DNA from: CAVSUZ01 sp963795415
GTDB lineage: Bacteria; Pseudomonadota; Alphaproteobacteria; Acetobacterales; Acetobacteraceae
Length of the DNA stretch: 64,000 nucleotides
Assembly (NCBI GenBank): GCA_963795415.1
Contig: CAWCHQ010000003.1
Span: forward strand, 1,178,001-1,242,000
Direction: 5' to 3'
Shown here piece by piece: positions 16,385 to 25,694 of this stretch. The notes beneath the pieces are model-generated. The model was given only the letters and a program-made list of their open reading frames with translations. It did no database searches and was not told where the DNA came from. The position numbers were made by a program, and so were the translations under genes. Numbering within the stretch: the stretch's first letter is position 1; the number at the start of each line of letters is the position of its first letter.

Positions 16385-16789
16385 TCAAGCTTTCGAACCG
16401 AGCAGACGCACGTTTTCAACCCGAGCGGCGCCCATCAAGCGAGTGTCCAGCGTCGCGAGGGGCCAACCAAATCTGCTTGCGAGTTCGAGGAAGTTTGCGC
16501 ATACACTGTAAGGCGGTGATGACGGCTTAACGACAGCAACTCTGTCTCTCCGGCGGACCGATCCAAAGTGATCCTCAGGCGGGAAAGCCGGCGCAGAAGA
16601 GCCGCAACATCCTGCTCGCCGATGCGAGCCCTGCCGCTCATTGATGATCAAGGCATTGCGATCCTCGAACAACCACAGAGTCGGGCCAACGGCTTCATCG
16701 GTCAGAACAAGTGCCAATGCCGCTGGGGAGTGAACCTCGTCCGGAAAGGTCGAGCACGCCGCCATCGAGGCGTCCATAACAAAGGGCAT
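16385..16789 (-). pseudogene. VapC-like PIN-domain toxin remnant
   Basis: The frame starts at ATG 16789 with PFVMDASMAACSTFPDE, whose Asp is the first PIN metal ligand, and NALIINERQG. It then needs a shift near 16632 to read IGEQDVAALLRRLSRL and ITLDRSAGETELLSLSRHHR. It shifts back near 16500 to read NFLELASRFGWPLATLD and ARVENVRLL at the C-terminus. The central YDAAYLELA motif, with its conserved Asp, is damaged. PIN ribonucleases of this type cleave RNA and are held inactive by the upstream antitoxin. Two compensating indels and a lost motif argue for real decay. Confidence 0.75.
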
Positions 16790-17034
16790 TACTCCTCGTG
16801 GTTTTCACGGATTGCTGAGAGAATCTCCACCACGGTGAGAGGATCAGTGCGCTTCTGGATTGCTTTGATGTTTCGAATGGTCTCCTCAATCTCGGCCTGG
16901 CGGCGGTCGGCCTCGGGTACCAGACGGGCAATCGGGCGTCCGTGGCGAGTGATGACGACAGTCTCGCCGCGTCCCACCTCATCAAGGAGTTGGGGCAGGT
17001 GAGTTTTTGCTTCAGAGGCCTGGATTTCGCGCAT
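16789..17034 (-). CDS. VapB/Phd-family antitoxin
   Basis: An intact 81-residue Phd/YefM-like antitoxin. The DNA-binding N-terminal half carries the family pattern IQASEAKTHLPQLLDEVGRG followed by TVVITRHGRPIARLVP. The C-terminal tail (EETIRNIKAIQKRT) is the toxin-binding part. Its stop overlaps the start of the vapC remnant by one base, the usual antitoxin-first arrangement. With the toxin broken it would be an orphan able to repress its own promoter or neutralise related toxins elsewhere. Confidence 0.88.
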   Translation of the reverse strand: MREIQASEAKTHLPQLLDEVGRGETVVITRHGRPIARLVPEADRRQAEIEETIRNIKAIQKRTDPLTVVEILSAIRENHEE

Positions 17035-17214
17035 GGTTTGACCGGTCCATTACTGTACGCAGCGGTACCGAGGTCAAGACCGAGATCTTGGACTATTGGG
17101 CCAGGGCTATTTGGGGCAACCTGGCTGATCGCATGGGCCACCGATCGAACAGACGCAACACGACCGTGAACAGCTCCCGGACAGGGCACTTCGTTTTCCC
17201 TTTGCGTTCCCAAA

Positions 17215-17319
17215 GAGCAGCTCATTCTTGTCTCGTGCCACGCAAGCCTGCTTAGAAGTTGTTGAAGACGCATCATCTTATCGGCGGAGCGCCGAAACGC
17301 TTCGCCGGATGATGCTTAG
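17215..17319 (+). repeat. Two-hairpin dispersed element, copy 1
   Basis: Second hairpin at 17270-17315: GCATCATC, a TTAT bulge, CGGCGGAGCG, loop CCGAAA, then CGCTTCGCCG and GATGATGC. The first hairpin (about 17216-17256) is degenerate on its 5' side but keeps TCGTGCCACGCAAG and CTGCTT. Related copies lie at 25138-25237 and 45487-45679 with the same order and the linker GAAGTT-TGAAGAC. The remainder of the gene-free stretch 17035-17429 shows nothing else recognisable. Confidence 0.75.
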
Positions 17320-17429
17320 TATTTGATTCACTTCGCTGAGCGCAGCCCCTTCTGCAACTCACTCCTTACTCCAACTCACTCTTCTCCACTCACTGGGCCA
17401 TCGGCGTTTCCTGTGATCGGGAAACCGCC

Positions 17430-18098
17430 TCACAGCACCCCCATCAGCCGCGCCACCCACCCGGCCGGCGCTTCATGCAACAGGTGCTCCAGATCGGCCG
17501 CCGTCCCCGAAATGTCGGGGTCGGTCGTGGACAGCGAACCAAGCAGCAGCCTCGGACTTCCGTCGGGCGCAAACACATAAATCGCCGACGAATGCGTTAC
17601 CTCATAGGGGTGATCCTTCCTCGCCGGTTCCACCGAATAGGCGATCCGGTATCGCCGTGCGAGCTTCGCCACGGCGTCGGCATCCCCACGCAGCCCGAGA
17701 AACAGCGGCGAAAACGCCTCGGTATACTGCTTCAAGACCGCCGGCGTGTCGCGATCGGGATCAACTGTCACGAACAGCAGCCGGAACCGCCGCGCGTCCT
17801 TGCCCAGCGCGTCGAACACCTGCGCCACCCGTCCCAGCGTCAGCGGACAAATATCGGGGCATTGCGTGTAGCCGAAATAAAGCAGCGTGAACTTGCCTTT
17901 GAAATCAGCCTGCGAGACGACCTTCCCCGTGCCGGCGTCGGTCATCCGAAACGACAGATCCGGCCCATAGCCCGTGATGTCCGTGCCGTGCCACACGTAG
18001 GCAAGCAGCGGACGCGGCATCGCCAGCATCGCCGCAAGCAGCAAAGACCATGTCACACGCTTGCGCACGCCTCGTGCGGTACGCACATCCTCCGCCAT
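17430..18098 (-). CDS. SCO1/SenC copper chaperone for cytochrome oxidase assembly
   Basis: Membrane-anchored thioredoxin-fold protein that delivers copper to the CuA site of cytochrome c oxidase. Key features are the copper-binding CxxxC (QCPDICP) after FTLLYFGYT, the FVTVDPDRDTPAVLKQY segment, and the distal His in YEVTHSSAIYV. The N-terminal hydrophobic segment (WSLLLAAMLAMPRPLLA) is an anchor or signal. ATG 18098 was chosen because a GGAGGGGC ribosome site lies directly upstream, giving 222 residues, normal for SCO proteins. It is divergent from the acetyltransferase gene across 96 bases. Confidence 0.92.
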   Translation of the reverse strand: MAEDVRTARGVRKRVTWSLLLAAMLAMPRPLLAYVWHGTDITGYGPDLSFRMTDAGTGKVVSQADFKGKFTLLYFGYTQCPDICPLTLGRVAQVFDALGKDARRFRLLFVTVDPDRDTPAVLKQYTEAFSPLFLGLRGDADAVAKLARRYRIAYSVEPARKDHPYEVTHSSAIYVFAPDGSPRLLLGSLSTTDPDISGTAADLEHLLHEAPAGWVARLMGVL

Positions 18099-18194
18099 GC
18101 CCCTCCCTCCGTCACCCAACCAGAGCACATTGTCGCTAATTCCACCGGCTTTGAAGTTGCGGTGCCATGTCGTCAGGTTTACCCGGCCCCGGTA

Positions 18195-18713
18195 ATGATC
18201 CACCCGGCTGAACTGCAGGAGCATTGGGAGGCCGGGGGCGAAACCTTCACCATCCGCCCGATTTTGCCCGAGGACGCCGCGGCGCACGACGCCTTCTTCC
18301 ACCGGCTCTCGCCAGAAGACATCCGCTTCCGCTTCTTTGCCGCGGTCCGCGAACTCACCCCGGAGCAACTCGCCAAATTCACCCGCCTGGACTACGACAG
18401 AGACATGGCATTCATCGCGGTCCGCGACCGCACAGGAGAGACCGTCGGCGTGGCCCGGCTGGCGCGCGAGCATGATCGGGAAACCGGCGAATTCGCCGTC
18501 GCGGTGCAGCCGGACGTCAAAGGACACGGCCTCGCCGCCCATCTGATGCGCCGTCTCCTCGACTGGGCCCGCCAACACGGCGTCAGGCACGTGGTGGGCG
18601 AAATACTCGCCGATAACGAACCAATGCTGGACCTCGCGCGATTTCTTGGTTTCACCCTGCACTTTTCTCCCGCCGATCCCGCCCTCATTGAGGCGCGCCT
18701 GTCCCTGGCATGA
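18195..18713 (+). CDS. GNAT acetyltransferase (PatZ C-terminal-like)
   Basis: A 172-residue N-acetyltransferase resembling the acetyltransferase domain fused to acyl-CoA ligases in PatZ/Pat enzymes: the opening FTIRPILPEDAAAHDAFFHR, then SPEDIRFRFF and RLDYDRDMAFIAV. The acetyl-CoA loop is VKGHGLAAHLMRRLL, followed by LADNEPMLDLARFLGF. The ligase-like regulatory half is absent here. ATG 18195 overlaps no other gene. The stop overlaps the start of the pseudouridine synthase (ATGA). The substrate is unknown; protein lysine acetylation is a family-based guess. Confidence 0.85.
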   Translation: MIHPAELQEHWEAGGETFTIRPILPEDAAAHDAFFHRLSPEDIRFRFFAAVRELTPEQLAKFTRLDYDRDMAFIAVRDRTGETVGVARLAREHDRETGEFAVAVQPDVKGHGLAAHLMRRLLDWARQHGVRHVVGEILADNEPMLDLARFLGFTLHFSPADPALIEARLSLA

Positions 18714-19698
18714 ATGCAACCCTCACCGTCTCCCCCGATGAGGCGGATATCCGCCTCGACCGCTGGTTCCGGCGCCACTTCCCAGGCTCGCCCCAGAGCA
18801 TGATCCAGCGCCTGTGCCGCACCGGCCAGGTACGCGTGGACGGCAACCGCGCCGGCGCGTCCACCCGGCTGGCCGCTGGGCAGACAGTCAGGCTTCCGCC
18901 CCTGGACGCCTCACCTGAGCCGCAGGCTAGACCGTCGCCGGAAATCGCGCCGGAGATCGCCCGCGACCTGCTGGACCGCGTCCTCTACCGCGACGATCAA
19001 CTCATCGTGCTGAACAAGCCATACGGCCTTCCTGTCCAGGGCGGCCCCGGCATCGCCAAGCACCTCGATCTCTGGCTCGATACCCTCCGCTTCGGCGCCG
19101 AGCGCCCCAAGACTCGTCCACAGGCTCGACCGCGACACTTCCGGCGTGCTGCTGCTGGCGCGCAGCCCCGGAACTGCCGCAAGGCTCGCTGCTTCCTTCC
19201 GCTCCCGTCACGTCGAGAAAACGGTACTGGGCCGTTGTTGCCCGCCGGCCCATTCCCCCGGAGGGACGCATCGACCTCCCTCTGAAACGCGTGACCGGAA
19301 CGCGGGGCGAGCGCACCGCTCCCACGGAGCGCAACGACCCCGACGCCGCGAAAGCAATTACCGAGTACCGCACCCGCGATCACGCCGGGAAACTCGCCTG
19401 GCTTGAACTGCAGCCGCTGACCGGCCGCACCCACCAGCTCAGGGTCCATTGCGTGGCCATGAAGGCCCCGATCCTCGGCGACCTGAAATATGCCGAGCCG
19501 GATCAGAACGGCGCTTTCGCCGCAACCGTCGCCGGCCTTTCCGGAGCGCTGCACCTGCACGCGCGGGCGTTGACCTTGCCACACCCCGCTTGCGGCACCC
19601 TGACAGTCGAGGCTGATCTCCCGCCGCATATGGCCGAAACCTTCAGAACGCTCGGATTTTCTGCCCCGACCGCCCGCGCCCCGGAGCGCCACCCGTGA
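18710..19698 (+). pseudogene. RluC/RluD-type 23S rRNA pseudouridine synthase, two frameshifts
   Basis: The first frame gives an S4-like RNA-binding domain (DIRLDRWFRRHFPGSP, GQVRVDGNRAGAST) and the catalytic-domain entry LIVLNKPYGLPVQGG. An extra A near 19109 shifts the frame; the catalytic motif HRLDRDTSGVLLLARS, with its nucleophilic Asp, is then read. An extra G in ACGGTACTGG near 19223 shifts it again, restoring EKTYWAVVARR and running into RTHQLRVHCVAMKAPILGD to 19698. All motifs survive, so two single-base insertions explain the damage and an assembly error is likely. It lies between the GNAT and AsmA genes with ATGA/GTGA overlaps. Confidence 0.85.
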
Positions 19699-22218
19699 CC
19701 CGCCCTGGCCGGCGCCGCCATCGTCGCCAGGCGATCGCCGGCACGATAGTCGGCCTTCTCATCGCCGGCGCTATCATCGGATTCAGCCGCCTCAGCGTCG
19801 AATCATACAAGCCCCGCATCGAGGCGGCGCTTTCCAACGCCACCGGCCGTCAGGTCCTCATTCATGGCCGGATCGGCCTCGGCCTCTCGCTGCACCCGAC
19901 CATCGCCGCCAACGACGTCTCAATCGCCAACCCGCCCGGCTTCTCCCGGCCCGACATGGCCCGCATCGGCGCCCTCGACGTCCGGCTCGCCCTGCTCCCG
20001 CTGCTCCACCATGAAATCTCGATCGACAGCCTGACCCTGGAGAAACCCGACATCCTCCTGGAGCGCACCGCCCAGGGCCAGGAAAACTGGCGCCTGACGC
20101 CTGCCTCGGCCCAGCCTCCGGGCGCCCCTTCATCAGCCCCGGCCGTGCCCACCCGGCCCTATGCCCTGTCCCTCTCCCAGCTTCAGATCGAGGACGGCCG
20201 CGTTGCCTACCGCGACGGAGGCACCGGCCATCTCACAGCAGTCGATGTGTCCCGCCTCAACCTTTCCGCTTCCGGGCCCGACGCGCCGATGAAACTCGAC
20301 GCGGCCGTCGTCGTAAACGGACTCGACGTCAAAGCCACAGGGGAAACCGGATCGCTCGCCGCACTGCGGAACCAGGCCGCCAGCAAGCCCTGGCCCGTCT
20401 CGCTCACCCTTACCGCCGCCGGGGCCAAGCTCACCGCTCAGGGTATCCTTGCGCGCCCATTGGAAGGCCAGGGCTACGATATTAGGCTGAACGCGGCCGT
20501 GCCCGATCTCGCCGCGCTTCGTCCCCTCGCGCCCAACGCCAAACTCCCGGCCCTGCATGACGTCGCTCTTGCTGCCCATGTCGCCGATACGGGCGGACCG
20601 ATCCCCGTAATCTCAGCGATCACTCTGCGCAGCGGCGCTGGAGACCTCGCCCCGCTCCTCCCCGGCCTCACCATCAAACAGGCGAGCCTGAGCGCCCCGG
20701 CACTGGACCAGGCGGTGAAGGCAGACCTCAGCGGCAGCCTTGCTGACTTCGCCGCTTAGCTTTGCCGGCACACTTGGACCCATTTCCCAACTGCTCACCG
20801 GCCAGCCGGCAGGTCCCTTCCCCATCGACATCGAGGCGAAATCCGGTGCGAGCAATTTCGCCGCGAAGGGCGCCATTGCGGACCCGGCGCATCTGGCAGG
20901 CATGGACCTCGCCGTCTCAGCGGCCACGCCGGACCTGGCCGCCCTCTCCCCCCTCGTGGGACAGCCGCTGCCAAAGCTCACAAATGCCAGCTTCTCGGGC
21001 CAGATCCGCGATGCCGGAGGCCTCTCGAAGGGCGTGGCCATCGCCGGCGCGAAATTCACCAGCACACAAGGCGATCTGGTGGGCGATCTCTCCCTCGCGC
21101 CGGGCAAGCCGCCCGCTATCGACGGCAAACTGACCTCAAACCGGCTGGACCTCGACGCCATGCGCGCGGCCCTGAACCAGCCGGCCGCCGCGCCCGCACC
21201 CGCCAACCCAGCCCCGCCGCCCGCCCACGCTCCCGCGCCGACTCCGGCCCCCAAGTCGGGGCACCTGATTCCCGACACGCCGATCCCGTTCAGCGTCCTG
21301 CACATAGCCAACGCTGATGTGCAGCTCACGGTGGGGACCCTGACCATCCAGAATGAGACCTGGCGAAACCTAAATACCCATTTTGTCCTCGACAATGGCC
21401 GCCTGCATCTTGATCCCCTCAAGGCCACCCTGCCCGCCGGCGAGCTCGATGCCGCCGTGACCGCCGACGCCACTCAGCCGGCCCCGCCGGTCAGCCTTCG
21501 GCTGAGCGCCCCCGCCATCAGTGTGAAATCCCTTCTGGCCGCGCTCGGACGCCCCGCCTTCGCCAGCGGAACGGCCAACCTGCAGGCCGACGTGCATGGC
21601 GCCGGCGCCACGCCGCACGCCATCGCCTCCACCCTCGACGGGACAATCGGCCTGACCATGGCGGGCGGTCAGATCGACACCGCCGCCCTTGAGAAATTGC
21701 TCCGGCCCGCCCTCGCGCGGGTGAATCCGGCAGCCCTCCTCACCCGCGCGGGCTCCAGCGAGATCCGCTGCTTCGCCGCCCGGCTCTCCTCCCGAAACGG
21801 CCAGGCAACCCTCAACCCCTTCCTCCTCAGTTCCGGCCTGATTACCGTCGATGGCTCCGGCACCGTCAATCTCGCCAGTGAAACCCTGGACCTCCACCTC
21901 CATCCCCGGGGTCGCATTGGCGGAACCGGCTTCGAGGTGCCTTTGACCCTGACCGGTTCCCTCGCCGATCCCCACGCCGCACTGAACGACACGGGGGTCG
22001 CCACCGCCGGGATCCAGGCCGTTATCGGCACTCTCACCGGCAAGAAACTGCCCGGGGTGGCAGCCACGCCGGAGCCATCCTGCGCCGCCGTCCTGTCCGC
22101 GGCCCACAGCGGCACGGCGCCCCCGCCGGTCCGGTCTCCTGCGCCCCAGCCCCTACCGCAGAAACTGCCCCAAAAGCTGCCGAACCCCGGCACGCTGCTG
22201 AAGCAGTTGTTGCGCTGA
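19695..22218 (+). pseudogene. AsmA-family protein, one frameshift
   Basis: Large inner-membrane-anchored protein of the AsmA group, linked in other bacteria to outer-membrane lipid homeostasis. GTG 19695 overlaps the pseudouridine synthase stop. An N-terminal membrane segment (AIAGTIVGLLIAGAIIGF) is followed by the AsmA opening VESYKPRIEAALSNATGR and a long periplasmic beta-rich region. The frame breaks near 20735-20755, where a TAG interrupts and SPLSFAGTLGPISQLL continues in the next frame to 22218. A Pro/Ala-rich linker sits at about 21180-21255. The total of about 840 residues is plausible for AsmA. Confidence 0.82.
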
Positions 22219-22231
22219 CACGAGGCGGCGC

Positions 22232-22939
22232 GTGAAACGCTTCTGGGATCACGCCACCACCGCCGGTCCCGGGGAAGGCTATGCCATCCTGCTGGACGAT
22301 CGGCCCATGCGCCTGCCCGGCGGCGCCATCCTCCGCCTCGCCTCACCGCGCCTGGCCGAGGCGATCGCCTCCGAATGGGAACTGGCCGGTGGCGCCAAGG
22401 GCGATGACATGTCCTTCGCCGACACGCCCCTCACGCGCCTGGCGGGAACCGCCCAGGAACGGATCGCACCCGATCCCTGGCCCACCATCGATGCCATCGC
22501 CCGCTACGGCGAAACTGACCTGCTCTGCTATCGGGCCGAGGGACCCGACGCCCTGGTACAGCGCCAGACTGAGGGATGGCAGCCCTGGCTCGATTGGGCG
22601 GCCCGGGCCTATGACGCCAAACTGCGGGTCGGCGCAGGCGTCGGCCCCGTCAGGCAGCACCGTGGCGCCATCGCCTCGCTGCGGACCGCCGTTGCCGAAT
22701 TCGATGCCTGCGGCCTGGCCGGGCTGGGTATCGCCGTCCCCGCCCTCGGCAGCCTGGTCCTGGGGCTGGCTCTCGCCGCCGGCGAACTCCCCCCCGCGGA
22801 AGCTCACGCCCTCGGCGCCCTGGACGAACTCTACCAGGCCGGGATCTGGGGCGAGGACGCCGAAGCGGTTCGCCGCCGCGCCGCCATCGCCGCGGATATC
22901 GAACTTGCCGCCCGGTTTATTGCATTGGCAAAGATATGA
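22232..22939 (+). CDS. ATP12-family F1-ATPase assembly chaperone
   Basis: A 235-residue ATP12-like protein that helps assemble the F1 sector of ATP synthase; the family occurs in mitochondria and alphaproteobacteria. Visible landmarks are the N-terminal KRFWDHATT and ILLDDRPMRLPGG, the ADTPLTRLAGTAQERI helix, YGETDLLCYRAEGP and GLAGLGIAVPALGSLVLGLAL. GTG 22232 follows the AsmA frame by 13 bases. It is followed closely by acylphosphatase, suggesting one transcript. Confidence 0.88.
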   Translation: MKRFWDHATTAGPGEGYAILLDDRPMRLPGGAILRLASPRLAEAIASEWELAGGAKGDDMSFADTPLTRLAGTAQERIAPDPWPTIDAIARYGETDLLCYRAEGPDALVQRQTEGWQPWLDWAARAYDAKLRVGAGVGPVRQHRGAIASLRTAVAEFDACGLAGLGIAVPALGSLVLGLALAAGELPPAEAHALGALDELYQAGIWGEDAEAVRRRAAIAADIELAARFIALAKI

Positions 22940-22967
22940 TGCATTCGCAAATCGCAGAGCACACCGC

Positions 22968-23243
22968 ATGACCGCAAAGCGCATCGTAATCGCTGGGCAG
23001 GTTCAGGGAGTCGGCTTCCGCGATTGGATGATCGCCCAGGCCGAACTGCTCGGACTGGACGGGTGGGTCCGCAACCGACGCGATGGCAGCGTGGAGGCAC
23101 TGATCGCCGGCGATACCGATGCTGTTGAGGAATTGGCGCGTCTGTGCCGGCGCGGGCCCCGGCTGGCCATCGTGACCAGCATCACCGAGGAACTCGCCGA
23201 ACCACCCGACGAACCAGGCTTCCACCGCGCCCGATCAGCGTAA
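22968..23243 (+). CDS. acyP: Acylphosphatase
   Basis: A 91-residue enzyme hydrolysing acyl phosphates. The phosphate-binding loop with catalytic Arg is GQVQGVGFRDWM, and the catalytic Asn is in LDGWVRNRRDGSVEAL. The length matches the family. ATG 22968 gives the expected short N-terminus. It sits 28 bases after the ATP12 gene, on the same strand. Confidence 0.92.
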   Translation: MTAKRIVIAGQVQGVGFRDWMIAQAELLGLDGWVRNRRDGSVEALIAGDTDAVEELARLCRRGPRLAIVTSITEELAEPPDEPGFHRARSA

Positions 23244-23382
23244 GCTGGCTTATGCGTCATCGCGCGCCGCCAACTGCGCGGCGTGGTTGTCGTTTCGTAT
23301 CCAACTTGCTATACATTGCAGAATACACGGTACAGGATGGGCCGGCGTCATTGCGGCTTTCCGCTGCATCAGCTGGCAAATT

Positions 23383-23928
23383 TTACTCCATCCCGCACTG
23401 GCTGGGCCCGAAACCACCCTCGCGCGCGCTTGCCACGCCGCGATGCGAAAAAACCCGCCCGACATAAGCAGCCACGGGCGCCGTCACTGCAACACCCCGC
23501 AGCTCACCCGGCAGCATCAGCTTCGCCGCGATAATCTCCCGGTTGTCGAGCCGCAGTTCCGGCAACCGCTCCAGGCGCAGCACAAAAAAATGCACCCGGT
23601 CCGGCCGCATGTCCCATATACCGCTCGCCTCGCCAGCCGGTGTCAGCGCATCGGCCGTGACTCCGATCTCTTCCGATAGCTCCCGCCGCGCCGCCGCCTG
23701 CGGCGTCTCGCCCCGCCGAACGCTTCCCCCGGGGAAGTTCCAGGCCCGGCGATAAGACGACTGGACCACCAGCAGCGCCTCCCCCACGTGGATCGCCACC
23801 AGCGCGCCCTGATGCTGCCGCCTCAGCAACCCCCACCACAACCGCGCGAGCGGAAATCCAAACCGGTATGCCAGCCGCCAAATGCCGTCCAGGATTGGCG
23901 ATCGCCGGCCTTCAAGACCGGACATCAA
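23383..23928 (-). CDS. Nudix hydrolase
   Basis: A 181-residue cytoplasmic Nudix protein. The Nudix box is complete: GGSVRRGETPQAAARREL followed by SEEIGV, with the metal-binding Glu residues in place. The N-terminal extension (GIWRLAYRFGFPLARLWW) is amphipathic and may be membrane-associated. Either of two adjacent ATG codons at 23928/23925 can start it. It is transcribed alone, convergent with acyP, leaving 139 bases between. The substrate cannot be predicted. Confidence 0.85.
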   Translation of the reverse strand: MMSGLEGRRSPILDGIWRLAYRFGFPLARLWWGLLRRQHQGALVAIHVGEALLVVQSSYRRAWNFPGGSVRRGETPQAAARRELSEEIGVTADALTPAGEASGIWDMRPDRVHFFVLRLERLPELRLDNREIIAAKLMLPGELRGVAVTAPVAAYVGRVFSHRGVASAREGGFGPSQCGME

Positions 23929-24196
23929 CCGTAGATAGCTCCATCACCCCTCACCCTCAGCTTCTCGCGCGTAGAGCATGGGCGTGGACCTGTAAACCTC
24001 GACGCAATCGGGGCGAACCACCAGACCACCGATCAGCCGATTGAGCTTCGAGCAGGGGCTGTCCGAGTACATGGTCTGGAGCAGATCGAGTTTGACTGAA
24101 AACGCTTGTGCTTCCAGACCCCCCGATCAGGCCGGCGATCGCAGAGAAGCGTGAGTCGCGAAGCGCGCACGCTTCGTCGCGTGAATTCGGATACTC

Positions 24197-24321
24197 ATAC
24201 CAGCCGGCCGAGAGTTTGACTCTGGGGTATATGATCGGCCGGCTGGTATCCTATTGATTTCGCGCGCGGCCGCCCCGCCAACCCCACGCGCATACCAGTT
24301 GGCCATTCGGCCGCCTGGTAT
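24197..24321. repeat. Two ATACCAG inverted repeats in a 513-bp gene-free stretch
   Basis: The first hairpin is a perfect 15-bp inverted repeat, ATACCAGCCGGCCGA (24197-24211) with its complement at 24235-24249. The second has ATACCAGTTGGCC (24292-24304) against GGCCGCCTGGTAT (24309-24321), two mismatches. A third member is at 6019-6069. The surrounding stretch 23929-24441 contains no convincing gene. Confidence 0.7.
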
Positions 24322-24441
24322 CAGATAACAAGCGGCGTATCGACTTTCAGAGAAAGTCGATAATAGCGTGACTTATCTACTCTGATCGCCGCGCGATCCG
24401 GACACTCCGGCACAACGTTCGGCTTTTTCTGCAAGTCGAAA

Positions 24442-24969
24442 CTACGACACACAGGCCTTTCCGTGCTCGCCGTGATACCCGGCGGCCTTCGCGTCGGCCT
24501 CCGGCATGTATTTGCCGCCCTTCGTCTTGCCGTACCATTTGCTGTCGGTGCAGTGATAGACCTTGCTGGACGTGTTGACCCAGACTTGGCCCGGCCCCCC
24601 ACCAGGTGCCGCCGTGGCAGCCGGGATGGGCATCTTGTGCGCACTCGTCGTCGCCGGCTTTGCCGCGGGAGTGGCCATCGCGGCGGTGCTCGCGGCGGGG
24701 GCCGGAGCGGGCATCTTCTGTGCGCTCGTCGCCGCTGGCTTGGTCGCCGGCGCGATCGTCGCGGCAGTATTAGCGGCTGGGTTGGGCGTCGAGGTCGCTG
24801 TCCCGGTATCCCAGCTCTTTACCCCGCCGTGACCTGCACACGCCCCTTTCCTGGTATCACCGGAAAAGGACGTGCCGTCCTTGCACGCGGCAGTGATGGT
24901 CGCCGCCTGCGCAGCGAGTGGCAGAATGATCCCCAACGCCAGCGGCAATATCATAAACCTCGTTCTCAT
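24442..24969 (-). CDS. Secreted Ala/Pro-rich protein with two short Cys motifs
   Basis: A 175-residue exported protein. The signal peptide MILPLALGIILPLAAQA is followed by TAACKDGTSFSGDTRKGACA and GHGGVKSW, a pattern like DUF3761 domains. Then comes a low-complexity Ala/Pro/Thr/Lys linker with two imperfect repeats ending in AHKMP/AQKMP, and a C-terminal motif QVWVNTSSKVYHCTDSKWYG and KYMPEADAKAAGYH. AGGAG lies eight bases before ATG 24969. The C-terminal motif recurs in many small secreted proteobacterial proteins of unknown role. It is transcribed alone. Confidence 0.75.
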   Translation of the reverse strand: MRTRFMILPLALGIILPLAAQAATITAACKDGTSFSGDTRKGACAGHGGVKSWDTGTATSTPNPAANTAATIAPATKPAATSAQKMPAPAPAASTAAMATPAAKPATTSAHKMPIPAATAAPGGGPGQVWVNTSSKVYHCTDSKWYGKTKGGKYMPEADAKAAGYHGEHGKACVS

Positions 24970-25137
24970 GACATTCGTCTCCTGTTCCAGCCCGACAAAC
25001 CATTGGTCTTTTCGTATTATTTCTTGCGATACTCAACCGAAAGTCAAGCCCGTCTCGTTCCTAAAGACTTGGATTCCAGATTCGGTTTGTCGTTGCCCTG
25101 AGAAACTCTCCTGCGGTATGACACTGGACGCCACCCT

Positions 25138-25237
25138 AAGCAGACTTTCGCGGCTTGTGCCGCGCAAGTCTGCTTGGAAGTTATTGAAGACGCATCATCT
25201 TGTCGGCGGAACGCCGAAACGCTCCGCAGGATGATGC
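25138..25237 (+). repeat. Two-hairpin dispersed element, copy 2
   Basis: The first hairpin, 25138-25175, pairs AAGCAGACTTTCGCGGC with GCCGCGCAAGTCTGCTT (one mismatch). The second, 25192-25237, pairs GCATCATC and CGGCGGAACG with CGCTCCGCAG and GATGATGC around CCGAAA. It ends 22 bases before the yidB-like ATG, so it would lie in that gene's 5' leader. Compared with copy 3, a C-G pair replaces T-A in hairpin 1 and a G-C pair replaces A-T in hairpin 2, which are compensatory changes. Confidence 0.8.
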
Positions 25238-25259
25238 TTAGCGAAAGGGACCCGTCAAA

Positions 25260-25694
25260 ATGAGCGGCATGCTTGGCCAGATTCTCGGCGGCCTTCTCGG
25301 AGGCAGCCAGCAAGGCGCACAACATTCAGCCGTCGCAGGCGTTATCCAACAGGTGCTCTCTCAAGGCGGCAGCGGCTCCAACGGACTGACCACGCTCGTC
25401 TCCCGCTTCGAAGCCGCCGGCTTCGGCCAGGCCGCGCAATCCTGGATCAGCACAGGTCAGAATATTCCCTTGTCAAGTCAGGACCTTAGTAAGGTTTTCT
25501 CAAACGACGAACTCCGGGGCTGGGCTGAACAAGCCGGAACCAGCCAGGATAAGATCCTTCAGATCCTGTCCGAGGCAGTGCCAAAAGCAGTGGACCACGT
25601 AACCCCGAACGGCCAGTTGCCCACCCAGAGCACTGATCTTATGGGCATGTTGACGAAGTTCCTGGGGAGTCACGGCACGCCTTCGGCCGCTTAA
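25260..25694 (+). CDS. YidB-like DUF937 protein
   Basis: A 144-residue protein with the family opening MSGMLGQILGGLLGG, a Gly/Gln-rich segment, GLTTLVSRFEAAGFGQAAQS, NIPLSSQDLSKVFSNDEL and LSEAVPKAVDHVTPNGQLP. The molecular role of YidB proteins is unknown. It has no signal peptide. The 5' leader carries the two-hairpin repeat. Its 3' end overlaps the tsaD reading frame on the other strand by 56 bases. Confidence 0.9.
   Translation: MSGMLGQILGGLLGGSQQGAQHSAVAGVIQQVLSQGGSGSNGLTTLVSRFEAAGFGQAAQSWISTGQNIPLSSQDLSKVFSNDELRGWAEQAGTSQDKILQILSEAVPKAVDHVTPNGQLPTQSTDLMGMLTKFLGSHGTPSAA

Noticed and set aside
15602..16519. 305-residue plus-strand frame opposite the purine permease
   Set aside because: Arg/Gln/Asp-rich antisense product; the opposite strand carries clear permease signatures.
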